DNA from: an uncultured Oscillospiraceae bacterium
GTDB lineage: Bacteria > Bacillota > Clostridia > Oscillospirales > Oscillospiraceae
Direction of reading: 5' to 3'
Length of the DNA stretch: 19,573 bases
Assembly: GCA_910589085.1 (NCBI GenBank)
Contig: CAJUSG010000050.1
Span: 1 to 19,573 of the forward strand
Under the pieces are notes generated by a model. The model had not been told where the DNA came from. It worked only from the letters and a program-made list of their open reading frames with translations, and made no database searches. The first letter of the stretch is position 1. Each line of letters begins with the position of its first letter. Positions 7,296 through 14,082 of the stretch are shown piece after piece. Position numbers and translations under genes: made by a program.

Positions 7296-8159
7296 ATGCG
7301 GGACAAGTGGAAGGCCCCCGAGTGGCTGGCCTGCCCGGAGATTCCCCAGTACTCCATCGGCTGGCGGATGGGCTACGGCGAGGACTACGGCTGCAAGCTG
7401 TGGGACTGGCTGCAAACCCTGTCTGACAAGGAGCGGGCGGAGTACGACCGTCTGTTTCCCCTCCCTGTCTTCTGGGACGACGTCTCCGTGATGGAGGACG
7501 ACGAGGACCCGGACCCCTCCCTGCTGTACGACAGGGAGGACTACTTCCTGCGCCACTGGCGGCCCAACGGGGAGCCCGCCTACGACCGGGCGGGGCTGAT
7601 TGCGGAGCTAGCCGCCGGAAAGCAGGTGAAGTGGGTCCACTTCTGGGGCCACGCCCCCGAGCCGGACGGCCGCATTACCGAGACCTGCCTGAGCCAGTGG
7701 TGGATGGCGGAGTTTCGGGTAGAGGCCCAGCCCTACCGCTGCATGGAGCAGTTCATGATGGCGGAGAAGGCCCGGCTGTTCGGGGACAAGGAGACGCTGG
7801 AGAAAATTCTGGAGGCTACCGTCCAGGGGAAGATCAAGGCCCTGGGCCGTGAGGTCAAAAACTTCGACCAGACCGAGTGGGACAAGTGCAAGCACACCAT
7901 CGTTTTGACGGGGAATTTTCAAAAATTCCTGCAAAATCCCGAATTAAAGGACTTTTTACTCCGCACCGGGGATAAAATTCTGGTGGAGGCCAGCCCCCGG
8001 GACAGAATCTGGGGCATCGGCATGGGCAAGGCCAACGAAAACGCCCAAAATCCCGCCGCCTGGCGGGGGAAAAACCTGCTGGGCTTCGCGCTGATGGAGG
8101 TCCGGGACGAGCTGCGCCGGGTGTGCGCCAACGAGGATAAGATTGATTGGACCCTGTAG
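7296..8159 (+). CDS. NADAR-domain protein (YbiA-like) with an N-terminal extension
   Basis: A 287-residue protein. Residues about 110-282 form a NADAR (DUF1768/YbiA-like) domain: FWGH at 116-119, SQWW at 133-136, Y.CMEQFMMAEKA at about 147-159, GREVKNFDQTEWD, the KFLQNPELKDFLLRTGD stretch, then EAS..D.IWGIG at 231-242 and GKNLLGFALMEVR at the end. All conserved blocks look intact. NADAR proteins act on NAD/ADP-ribose-related N-glycosidic bonds; some reverse guanine ADP-ribosylation of DNA made by DarT2-type toxins. The substrate here is inferred only. Residues 1-100 form an extra domain (PQYSIGWRMGYGEDYGCKL, with many acidic and aromatic residues) that I cannot assign. A GGAGGG inside the end of the DUF2262 gene serves as its ribosome binding site. 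The TAG stop is the start of a repeat. Confidence 0.87.
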   Translation: MRDKWKAPEWLACPEIPQYSIGWRMGYGEDYGCKLWDWLQTLSDKERAEYDRLFPLPVFWDDVSVMEDDEDPDPSLLYDREDYFLRHWRPNGEPAYDRAGLIAELAAGKQVKWVHFWGHAPEPDGRITETCLSQWWMAEFRVEAQPYRCMEQFMMAEKARLFGDKETLEKILEATVQGKIKALGREVKNFDQTEWDKCKHTIVLTGNFQKFLQNPELKDFLLRTGDKILVEASPRDRIWGIGMGKANENAQNPAAWRGKNLLGFALMEVRDELRRVCANEDKIDWTL

Positions 8160-8180
8160 GGGCGGATATCATCCGCCCGC
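8157..8180. repeat. Palindromic GC repeat copy 6, begins with the NADAR stop codon
   Basis: TAG is followed by GGGCGGATATCATCCGCCC (8160-8178 counts from the G of the stop codon), the exact reverse complement of the 19-base copy at 6372-6390. The two copies bracket the DUF2262-NADAR pair. Confidence 0.8.
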
Positions 8181-8232
8181 AGAAGCCCCACAGGCCCAAA
8201 ACCGAGGATCGTGTTTTGCGAGATAAACGCAT

Positions 8233-8314
8233 GTAGGGCGCGACGACCTCGGCGCGCCGTCCACAGAAGATGGTGCATTCTCGTGAAGCGGCGCGCCGGG
8301 TCGTCGCGCCCTAC
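8233..8314. repeat. Composite inverted repeat, copy 7 (26- and 25-base arms)
   Basis: The left arm at 8233-8258 (GTAGGGCGCGACGACC then TCGGCGCGCC) and the right arm at 8290-8314 (GGCGCGCCGG then GTCGTCGCGCCCTAC) are inverted copies that differ by a single extra base. They enclose 31 bases of ordinary sequence. The structure resembles a REP doublet or a very small MITE-like unit. The right arm supplies the TAG stop codon (8311-8313, complement) of the DUF6809-like gene. Confidence 0.8.
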
Positions 8315-8565
8315 AAGCCCGGCCCAAGCGCCTCCAGCATCAGGCGGGCGCCCAGGATAAAGCCGGAGCGGTAGTATTGATAATTCTGCCAGTTTTCCCG
8401 CTCCCCCTCCAGGTCGCCCAGGTGGTCGGCAAATTCCTGGCCCAGCCCGTCCTCGACCTTGTTCCACGCGGTGAGGAGCTTCTGGTATAATTGCTGTTGC
8501 GTTTCGTCCGGTTTAGGAGTAATATCATACTCGCCTTCGAATAGCTGGTATAAAAGACGTTCCAT
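8311..8565 (-). CDS. Small DUF6809-like protein
   Basis: An 84-residue protein beginning MERLLYQLFEGEYDITPKPD and ending in YRSGFILGARLMLEALGPGL. The start motif and the GF.LGARLMLE ending fit the DUF6809 family, small proteins often found near phage-type regulators; their function is unknown to me. It is acidic and predicted helical, with no membrane segment. The ATG at 8565 is chosen because GGGAGGAAC (8571-8579, complement) is placed correctly; a longer in-frame start would run through the divergent operator region. Its stop codon lies in the arm of an inverted repeat. It is divergent from the XRE gene, and both promoters overlap the same two dyad operators. Family assignment from memory is moderate. 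Confidence 0.65.
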   Translation of the reverse strand: MERLLYQLFEGEYDITPKPDETQQQLYQKLLTAWNKVEDGLGQEFADHLGDLEGERENWQNYQYYRSGFILGARLMLEALGPGL

Positions 8566-8580
8566 TTTTGTTCCTCCCAT

Positions 8581-8601
8581 AAGTCTATTTAAATTAGACT
8601 T
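8581..8601. promoter_or_regulatory. Operator dyad O1 (AAGTCTA-N7-TAGACTT)
   Basis: Perfect 7-base inverted arms around the AT-only centre TTTAAAT, between the DUF6809-like gene and the XRE gene. It lies in the leader of the minus-strand gene and directly upstream of the XRE -35 region. A dimeric XRE repressor is the natural ligand; the binding itself is inferred. Confidence 0.65.
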
Positions 8602-8629
8602 TTTGAGCATAGTATAGTTCATTTATAAT
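8601..8629 (+). promoter_or_regulatory. Promoter of the XRE-maf-mreCD operon
   Basis: TATAAT at 8624-8629 has TTTTGA at 8601-8606, 17 bases upstream, as a weak -35 box. The -35 box touches the end of O1 and the -10 box touches the O2 half-site, a classical arrangement for autorepression. The leader before the XRE start would be only about 15 bases. Confidence 0.55.
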
Positions 8630-8640
8630 AGACTTGTCAA
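8611..8640 (-). promoter_or_regulatory. Promoter of the DUF6809-like gene, overlapping half-site O2
   Basis: On the complement TTGACA (8635-8640) and TATACT (8611-8616) stand 18 bases apart, a near-consensus promoter. A second TAGACTT half-site at 8629-8635, with a degenerate partner at 8615-8621 in the same N7 spacing as O1, lies inside it, so repressor binding there would block transcription. Confidence 0.65.
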
Positions 8641-8651
8641 GGGGCATTTGT

Positions 8652-8894
8652 ATGTTTTCTAAAAAAATATTTGGTCAGCGTATTTATGAGCTGAGAAAAA
8701 ACGCAGGGGAGACGCAGACATTCCTTGGCGAGCTGATAGGGGTAAAGAAGGGACAGATCAGCGGGATCGAAAAGGGCAACGCCACGACTACCGCCGAACG
8801 CATCGCCCTCATCTGCGAGCATTACGGGGTGTCCGCCGACTATCTCCTGGGCCTCACCGACGACCCGGAGCCGAAGAACGGGGTGGAGCCATGA
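8652..8894 (+). CDS. XRE/Cro-CI family HTH regulator
   Basis: An 80-residue single-domain helix-turn-helix protein: FGQRIYELRKNAGETQTFLGELIGVKKGQISGIEKGNATTTAERIALICEHYGVSADYLLGL, with the recognition helix in about residues 33-43 (GVKKGQISGIE). The tail is short, as in lambda-Cro-like or SinR-like regulators. The ATG at 8652 follows AAGGGG (8639-8644) at 7 bases; an in-frame TTG at 8634 lies within the operator and is less likely. The gene diverges from the DUF6809-like gene across two TAGACTT dyads, which suggests autorepression. Unusually, its TGA stop overlaps the maf ATG (ATGA at 8891-8894), so this repressor heads the maf-mreC-mreD-PBP2 run and may control it. Confidence 0.85.
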   Translation: MFSKKIFGQRIYELRKNAGETQTFLGELIGVKKGQISGIEKGNATTTAERIALICEHYGVSADYLLGLTDDPEPKNGVEP

Positions 8895-9490
8895 GGATCA
8901 TTTTGGCCTCCCAGTCCCCCCGGCGGCGGGAGCTGCTGGAGCGGATGGGAATCAGGGATTTTGAGGTGCTCCCCGCCCGTGGGGAGGAGCTGGCGGACCC
9001 CTCGCTCCCGCCGGCGGAGCTGGTGGAGGAGCTGTCCCGGCGCAAGTGTGCCGAGGTGGCCGCGTTGCGGCCCGGCGGGCTGGTCATCGGGGCGGACACC
9101 GTCGTCTCCATTGATGGCCAGGTGCTGGGCAAGCCCCGGGACCGGGCGGAGGCGGAGCGGATGCTGCGCGCCCTGTCCGGGCGGCAGCACACGGTATATA
9201 CCGGCGTGACGGTCCTTTATAACGGCACGGAGGAGACCGGGAGCGAGCGCACCTCCGTCCGATTCCGCCCCCTCACCGACGGGGATATTACCCGCTACAT
9301 CGCCACCGGAGAGCCCATGGACAAGGCCGGGGCCTACGGCATCCAGGGCTACGGCTCGGTGCTGGTGGAGGGCATCTCGGGGGATTACTACAACGTGATG
9401 GGCCTGCCGGTGTGCCGGCTGGGCCGTATGCTGCTTCGGTTTGGGGTGGACCCCCTGGCCCTGGCTGCGGAGAAGGAGCAGGCAAAGTGA
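8891..9490 (+). CDS. maf: Maf-like nucleoside triphosphate pyrophosphatase
   Basis: A 199-residue Maf protein with the diagnostic start IILASQSPRRRELL (residues 3-16), GADTVV with the metal-binding D69 (about 67-72), GKPRDRAEAERMLRALSG, TGVTVL and the DKAGAYGIQGYG block near residue 140. Maf enzymes hydrolyse dTTP/UTP or modified nucleotides to the monophosphate; overproduction blocks septation in Bacillus. It overlaps the XRE gene by ATGA and the mreC start by GTGA (9487-9490), so the three are translationally coupled. The maf-mreC neighbourhood is widespread, which supports its identity; the preceding XRE gene is the unusual partner. Confidence 0.93.
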   Translation: MRIILASQSPRRRELLERMGIRDFEVLPARGEELADPSLPPAELVEELSRRKCAEVAALRPGGLVIGADTVVSIDGQVLGKPRDRAEAERMLRALSGRQHTVYTGVTVLYNGTEETGSERTSVRFRPLTDGDITRYIATGEPMDKAGAYGIQGYGSVLVEGISGDYYNVMGLPVCRLGRMLLRFGVDPLALAAEKEQAK

Positions 9491-10329
9491 AGGATTTTCT
9501 CCGGCAAAATGGAATATTGCTGTTGGTCATCGCGCTGCTGCTGTCCATCCTCATCGGGGTGCTCTCCTTTGTGATGGGCGGGGTGGCCGACCCCCTGTCC
9601 AACATGGTGACCACCATCGCCACGCCCTTCCGCAGCGGCATCGCCGCCGCCGCCGACTGGGTGGAGGGGGTGTATGGCTATGTCTTCCACTACGGGGAGC
9701 TTCAGGATGAGCTGGAGCGCCTGCGGGCCCGGGTGGGCGAGCTGGAGGAGGAGGTGCGCCAGGGGGAGGAGGCCGTCCGGGAGAACGAGCAGCTCCGGGA
9801 GCTGCTGGAGTTCCAGTCCCGGCGGCGGGAGCTGACCACCGAGCCCGCCAAGGTCACCGCCCGGTCCACCTCCAACTGGTCCTCCACCCTCACCCTGAGC
9901 AAGGGCTCCTCCGCCGGTATTGAGGCGGGGGACTGCGTCATCACCTCCACCGGCGTGCTGGTGGGCGTGGTGTCTGAGGCGGGGCTCAACTGGTCCACCG
10001 TGTCCACCGTCATCAACACCGACACCCAGATGGGCGGCATCGTCATGCGAACCTACTCCGCCGGAGTGCTGGAGGGGGACTTCGCCCTGATGAACCAGGG
10101 CAAGCTGAAGCTGAACTACCTGCCGGAGGAGGCCCAGTTGGTCTCCGGAGACGAGGTGCTCACCTCCGGCCGGGGGGAGATCTTCCCCTCCGGCCTGCCG
10201 GTGGGCCGGGTGGAGGGGGTCTTTTCCGACCCCTCCGGCAAAACCCGCTACGCCGTTGTGGAGCCCGCGGTGAAGCTGGACTCCCTCATTGAGGTGTTTG
10301 TCATCAAGGATTTTGAGATTGTGGAGTAA
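9487..10329 (+). CDS. mreC: Rod shape-determining protein MreC
   Basis: A 280-residue protein with one N-terminal membrane segment (about residues 8-31, GILLLVIALLLSILIGVLSFVM), a coiled coil (about 65-108, LQDELERLRARVGELEEEVRQGEE) and the extracytoplasmic beta-barrel region (from about 115, with TLSKGSSAGIEAGDCVIT and SGDEVLTSGRGEIFPSGLPVG). MreC scaffolds the elongasome and activates PBP2/RodA. The start is the GTG at 9487, overlapping the maf stop; AAGGAG at 9474-9479 is 7 bases ahead and the next codons read KDFLRQN, typical of MreC. Upstream ATG codons in the frame lie inside maf with no suitable binding site. No mreB is in the window, so it is encoded elsewhere or absent. Confidence 0.93.
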   Translation: MKDFLRQNGILLLVIALLLSILIGVLSFVMGGVADPLSNMVTTIATPFRSGIAAAADWVEGVYGYVFHYGELQDELERLRARVGELEEEVRQGEEAVRENEQLRELLEFQSRRRELTTEPAKVTARSTSNWSSTLTLSKGSSAGIEAGDCVITSTGVLVGVVSEAGLNWSTVSTVINTDTQMGGIVMRTYSAGVLEGDFALMNQGKLKLNYLPEEAQLVSGDEVLTSGRGEIFPSGLPVGRVEGVFSDPSGKTRYAVVEPAVKLDSLIEVFVIKDFEIVE

Positions 10330-10359
10330 ATTCCCCCGTTTTTGGAAAAAGGAGCTTTT

Positions 10360-10872
10360 ATGACCCGCCGTGATCTGATCCACAAATGGCTTGTCTACGC
10401 CCTGGGCCTGCTGCCCGTGTGGCTGCTGGACGCCTATATCCTGCCCCGCGTGCCCCTGTGGGGCACCGTTCCCATGCTGCTGCCCCTGGCGGCGGCGGCG
10501 GTGGCGGTGCTGGAGGGGGCCTACGCCGGCACCGGCTTCGGCATGGCGGTGGGCCTGCTGTGGGAGCTGGCCTACCCCGGCGGCTTTGGGGGCATGGTGT
10601 TTTTTCTGGCGCTGGCCGGAATGGCCATGGGCGCGGTGTCTCAATACGCCCTGAGCCAGTCCTACCCCGGCTGCCTCATCTGCTCCGCCGGAGTGCTGGC
10701 GCTGCTGGGCTTTCTCCGGGTGGCCGGCTGGCTGTTTGTCAACGGCGCCGGCCTGTCTGACTTGCTCCAGGTGGCGGTTCCCGAGTTCCTCTGGTCCCTG
10801 GCCTGGAGCCTTCCGGTGTGGCTGCTCTTCCGGGCCATCTACAACCGGGTGGGCGGGACGAAACTGGCGTGA
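10360..10872 (+). CDS. mreD: Rod shape-determining protein MreD
   Basis: A 170-residue, very hydrophobic protein with about five membrane segments, beginning at about residues 12-30 (WLVYALGLLPVWLLDAYIL) and ending with SLAWSLPVWLLFRAIYNRV. It matches MreD by size, topology and position between mreC and PBP2. MreD is an inner-membrane part of the elongation complex. The start has AAAAAGGAG 6 bases upstream. The gaps of 30 bases to mreC and 36 bases to PBP2 fit one operon. Sequence conservation in MreD is low, so the call rests mainly on context and topology. Confidence 0.88.
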   Translation: MTRRDLIHKWLVYALGLLPVWLLDAYILPRVPLWGTVPMLLPLAAAAVAVLEGAYAGTGFGMAVGLLWELAYPGGFGGMVFFLALAGMAMGAVSQYALSQSYPGCLICSAGVLALLGFLRVAGWLFVNGAGLSDLLQVAVPEFLWSLAWSLPVWLLFRAIYNRVGGTKLA

Positions 10873-10908
10873 TGCCCCGATTTGTTTTCTGTGAAAGAGG
10901 AGGCCCAG

Positions 10909-13203
10909 ATGGATACCAAACAATTTCACCGCCGGGTGTGGGCCATGGTGCTGCTGCTGGCCATGATGATTACCGTTATGGGGGCGACGCTCTACGACCT
11001 GCAGATCAACAACGGCAAGGACCTCTACGAACAGACCCAGGTCAAAATCGCCGAGACCCAGACCATAGAGTCCGCCCGAGGGGAGATCCTGGACCGGAAC
11101 GGTCAGGTTCTGGTGTCCAACCGGGTGATCTACCAGGTCACCCTGGACACCGAGGCCATGGGGGAGAACCGCAATGATGTCATCCTCTCTCTGATTCAGG
11201 CCGCCCGGGCGGAGGGAGTGGAGTGGACGGACAATCTGTCCATCACCAAAACCGCCCCCTTTTCCTTCACCACCACCACGCCCTTCCTGTTCACCGACCA
11301 GGATGAGGAGGGAAACCCGGTGAAAAAGCTCACCCGGCTGGGCAAGCTGTCGGTGGAGCTGGGGCTGATTGACGACCCCACCCTGGACCCGGAATCGGAG
11401 GCAGAGGCCCCCGCGCCGAGGGAGCCCTCCCTGATGGATAAGATCAAGGCCTTTTTGAAGGGCGGCGGAGCCCAGGAGCCCCCGGCCGCCAGCCAGCCGA
11501 AGGGCCCCGAGCCCCTGCCCAACGCCGAACAGATCCTGGGCAGGCTGTGCGGCAGCTTCGGCATCAAGGGGGAGGGGGCGGTGGACCGGAAGACGGCCGA
11601 GGCGGCCGGTCAGACCGTCCCGGAGCTGAATATCGGCGACATGTCCAAGGCGGACGCCCGGGCGGTGGCCGGAGTGCTCTATGAGCTCTATCTGCGCAGC
11701 ACCGGGGTCTACGCCGCCAACGAGTATGTGTTTGCCTCCGATGTGGATATTGGCTTTATCTCCCGGGTGAAGGAGCGGAACCTGGCCGGCGTAGTGGTAG
11801 AGGCGGTTACCATCCGCCAGTACCACACCAGATACGCCGCCCATCTTCTGGGCCGGGTGACCCCCATCTACCCGGAGGAGGTGGAGTACTACACCAGCCT
11901 GGATCTGGACGGAGACGGGGTGGGCGACTACAAGATGAACGACACCGTGGGCCGGGGCGGCGCTGAGCAGGCCTTTGAGGCATATCTCCGGGGTAAGCCG
12001 GGCATCCGGACGGTGGAGCGGAATACCAAGGGCAAGATCGTCTCGGAAAACTGGGAGTCTGAGCCGGAGCCCGGAGGCAACGTATTCCTCACGCTGGACA
12101 TAGGCCTGCAGGCCTATGTGGAAAACCTCTTCGCCAGCGTCATGCCCCAGAGGCAGGAGCTGGGAGCGGAGGGGGCTGCCTGTGTGGTGCTGGACGTGAA
12201 CACCGCCGAAGTGCTCACCGCCGCGTCCTACCCCACCTTCGACCTGTCCAACTACGGACAGGAGGTGACCGACAAGATGGAGGATCCCCTGACCCCCTTT
12301 GTCAACCGGGCGTTTAAGGGGGCCTATCCCCCCGGCTCCACCTTTAAGATGATTACCGCCATCGCCGGCCTGGAGGAGCGCATCATCACGACCAAGACCA
12401 AAATCAAGGACGAGGGCCGGTATACCTTCTACACCCCCGACGGCCCCATGTGCTGGTACTACCGCCAGTACGGGGGCAAGCACGGCCTGATTGACGTGTC
12501 GGAGGCCATTGAGGTGTCCTGTAACTACTTTTTCTTCGATGTGGGCCGCCAGCTGGGCATCGGCCGGCTGGACGACTACGCCTCCCGGTTTGGCCTGGGG
12601 GAGAAGACGGGGATTGAGCTGGAGGAGAGCACCGGCGTGATGGCCAGCCCGGCCTACACCGAATCCCATGGCCAGACCTGGTATGACGGCAACACCCTCT
12701 CGGTGTCCATCGGCCAGGAGAGCACCCAGGTCACCCCCTTGCAGATGGCCAACTATATCGCCACCCTGGTGAACGGGGGCACCCGGAATGCCGCCCATCT
12801 GCTGAAGGAGGTCAAGTCCAGCGACTTCTCCCAGGTGGTGTACAGCTACGAGCCCCAGATGCTGGGCACCATCGATATCCAGGACGAAAATCTGGAGGCG
12901 GTGAAGGCCGGTATGCTGGCGCTGACCACCAAAGGCTCTGTCCGCCAGGCGTTCCAGGACCTGCCCTTTCGGGTGGGGGCCAAGACGGGCACCGCCCAGA
13001 CGGGCGGCACCAGCTCCAACGCCCACTCCGTCTTCGTCTGCTTCGCCCCCTACGACGACCCCGAGGTGGCCGTAGCGATGGTGGTGGAGCACGGCGAGGG
13101 GGGTGGCGACGTGTCTCAGATGTGTGCCGACGTGCTGAGCTACTACTTCTCCTCCAAGGAGACCCGGGAGGAGATCCCTGTGGAGAACACCCTGATCCGG
13201 TAA
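10909..13203 (+). CDS. mrdA: Penicillin-binding protein 2 (elongation transpeptidase)
   Basis: A 764-residue class B PBP that cross-links peptidoglycan during side-wall growth. One N-terminal membrane anchor is at about residues 9-30, followed by the pedestal start ESARGEILDRNGQVLVSN (about 60). The transpeptidase motifs are complete: STFK at 477-480 with the catalytic S477, SCN at 537-539 and KTG at 692-694. A proline-rich, low-complexity stretch at about residues 165-210 (EAEAPAPREPS and PPAASQPKGPEPLPN around a short helix) interrupts the N-terminal module; Firmicute PBP2 proteins vary here. AGGAGG at 10898-10903 sets the ATG at 10909 rather than a TTG at 10882. It directly follows mreCD, as expected for mrdA; rodA is not adjacent. 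Confidence 0.92.
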   Translation: MDTKQFHRRVWAMVLLLAMMITVMGATLYDLQINNGKDLYEQTQVKIAETQTIESARGEILDRNGQVLVSNRVIYQVTLDTEAMGENRNDVILSLIQAARAEGVEWTDNLSITKTAPFSFTTTTPFLFTDQDEEGNPVKKLTRLGKLSVELGLIDDPTLDPESEAEAPAPREPSLMDKIKAFLKGGGAQEPPAASQPKGPEPLPNAEQILGRLCGSFGIKGEGAVDRKTAEAAGQTVPELNIGDMSKADARAVAGVLYELYLRSTGVYAANEYVFASDVDIGFISRVKERNLAGVVVEAVTIRQYHTRYAAHLLGRVTPIYPEEVEYYTSLDLDGDGVGDYKMNDTVGRGGAEQAFEAYLRGKPGIRTVERNTKGKIVSENWESEPEPGGNVFLTLDIGLQAYVENLFASVMPQRQELGAEGAACVVLDVNTAEVLTAASYPTFDLSNYGQEVTDKMEDPLTPFVNRAFKGAYPPGSTFKMITAIAGLEERIITTKTKIKDEGRYTFYTPDGPMCWYYRQYGGKHGLIDVSEAIEVSCNYFFFDVGRQLGIGRLDDYASRFGLGEKTGIELEESTGVMASPAYTESHGQTWYDGNTLSVSIGQESTQVTPLQMANYIATLVNGGTRNAAHLLKEVKSSDFSQVVYSYEPQMLGTIDIQDENLEAVKAGMLALTTKGSVRQAFQDLPFRVGAKTGTAQTGGTSSNAHSVFVCFAPYDDPEVAVAMVVEHGEGGGDVSQMCADVLSYYFSSKETREEIPVENTLIR

Positions 13204-13215
13204 ATTTGTTTGACA

Positions 13216-13236
13216 GGGGCGGATGATACCCGCCCC
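13216..13236. repeat. Palindromic GC repeat copy 8 between PBP2 and Mrp
   Basis: GGGGCGGATGATACCCGCCCC differs from the copy at 6372-6390 by one base in the core (T to C). It follows the PBP2 stop by 12 bases and precedes the Mrp ribosome binding site, so it forms an intercistronic hairpin. Confidence 0.75.
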
Positions 13237-13265
13237 CGCAAGGATAATAAGGAGATGTATCAACT

Positions 13266-14078
13266 ATGGCAGAAAATTGTACCCATGACTGTTCCAGCTG
13301 CTCAGCCGACTGCTCCTCCCGGGACCTGCGGGTCCCGGCCAACGCCATGTCCAGCATCAAGCGGGTCATCGCGGTGGTCAGCGGCAAGGGCGGCGTGGGC
13401 AAAAGCACCGTCACGGCCTCGCTGGCTGCGGCTATGGCGAAAAAGGGCCGGAAGGTGGCCGTTCTGGACGCCGACATCACCGGCCCCTCCATCCCCACCG
13501 CCTTCGGCGTCCATCAGCGGGCCACCGGCTCCGACGCGGGCATCGACCCGGCCGTTACCGCTGGGGGCATCAAGCTCATGTCCCTCAACCTCCTCTCGGC
13601 CAACGAGACCGACCCCGTGATCTGGCGGGGACCGGTGATCGCCGGGGTGGTCACCCAATTCTGGCAGGAGGTGCTCTGGGGCGACATCGACTATATGTTT
13701 GTGGATATGCCCCCCGGCACCGGCGACGTGCCCCTGACGGTGTTCCAGTCTCTGCCCGTGGACGGGGTGATTGTGGTCACATCCCCCCAGGACCTGGTGT
13801 CTATGATTGTGGCGAAAGCGGTCAACATGGCCAAGATGATGGATATTCCCGTGCTGGGCCTGGTGGAGAACTACAGCTATTTCCAGTGCCCCGACTGCGG
13901 GAAACAGCACGCCATCTTCGGCGAGAGCCATATCGACCAGGTGGCCGGGGAGCTGGAGGTGCCCGTGCTGGCCAGGCTGCCCATTGACACCGCTCTGGCC
14001 GCCGCCTTCGACGCCGGAAAAATTGAGGACTTCCCGACCAACTATATGGCCCAGCTGGCCGACCAGCTGGAGGGCTGA
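13266..14078 (+). CDS. Mrp/NBP35 family iron-sulfur carrier ATPase
   Basis: A 270-residue P-loop ATPase of the Mrp/NBP35/ApbC group, which binds and transfers [4Fe-4S] clusters to target proteins in the cytosol. The deviant Walker A SGKGGVGKST is at residues 39-48, LDADITGPSIP follows at about 66-76, then DYMFVDMPPGTGDVPLT (about 142-158) and the cluster-binding C208-x2-C211 (CPDC). The N-terminus carries a further cysteine motif, C5-x3-C-x2-C-x3-C16, resembling the N-terminal ferredoxin-like motif of eukaryotic NBP35 and absent from most bacterial Mrp proteins. AAGGAG at 13249-13254 precedes the ATG. It ends in front of a strong terminator at 14083-14116. Iron-sulfur clients in the window include the U32 protein and CyuA. 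Confidence 0.9.
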   Translation: MAENCTHDCSSCSADCSSRDLRVPANAMSSIKRVIAVVSGKGGVGKSTVTASLAAAMAKKGRKVAVLDADITGPSIPTAFGVHQRATGSDAGIDPAVTAGGIKLMSLNLLSANETDPVIWRGPVIAGVVTQFWQEVLWGDIDYMFVDMPPGTGDVPLTVFQSLPVDGVIVVTSPQDLVSMIVAKAVNMAKMMDIPVLGLVENYSYFQCPDCGKQHAIFGESHIDQVAGELEVPVLARLPIDTALAAAFDAGKIEDFPTNYMAQLADQLEG

Positions 14079-14082
14079 AAAG

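Noticed and set aside
8233..8314. The composite inverted repeat as an intrinsic terminator for the NADAR gene
   Set aside because: The arms are long, but neither side is followed by a T-run, and similar units occur at other gene ends. A repeat element explains it better.
13210..13248. A promoter for mrp made of TTGACA and GATAAT
   Set aside because: The spacing is 27 bases, far outside the usable 16-19. Kept only as an observation about the repeat.
9388..13263. A very long open frame (about 1290 codons) on the minus strand
   Set aside because: It lies antisense to mreC, mreD and PBP2, which have clear motifs. Its translation is rich in G, H, P, L and Q without any domain, typical of the antisense frame of GC-rich genes.
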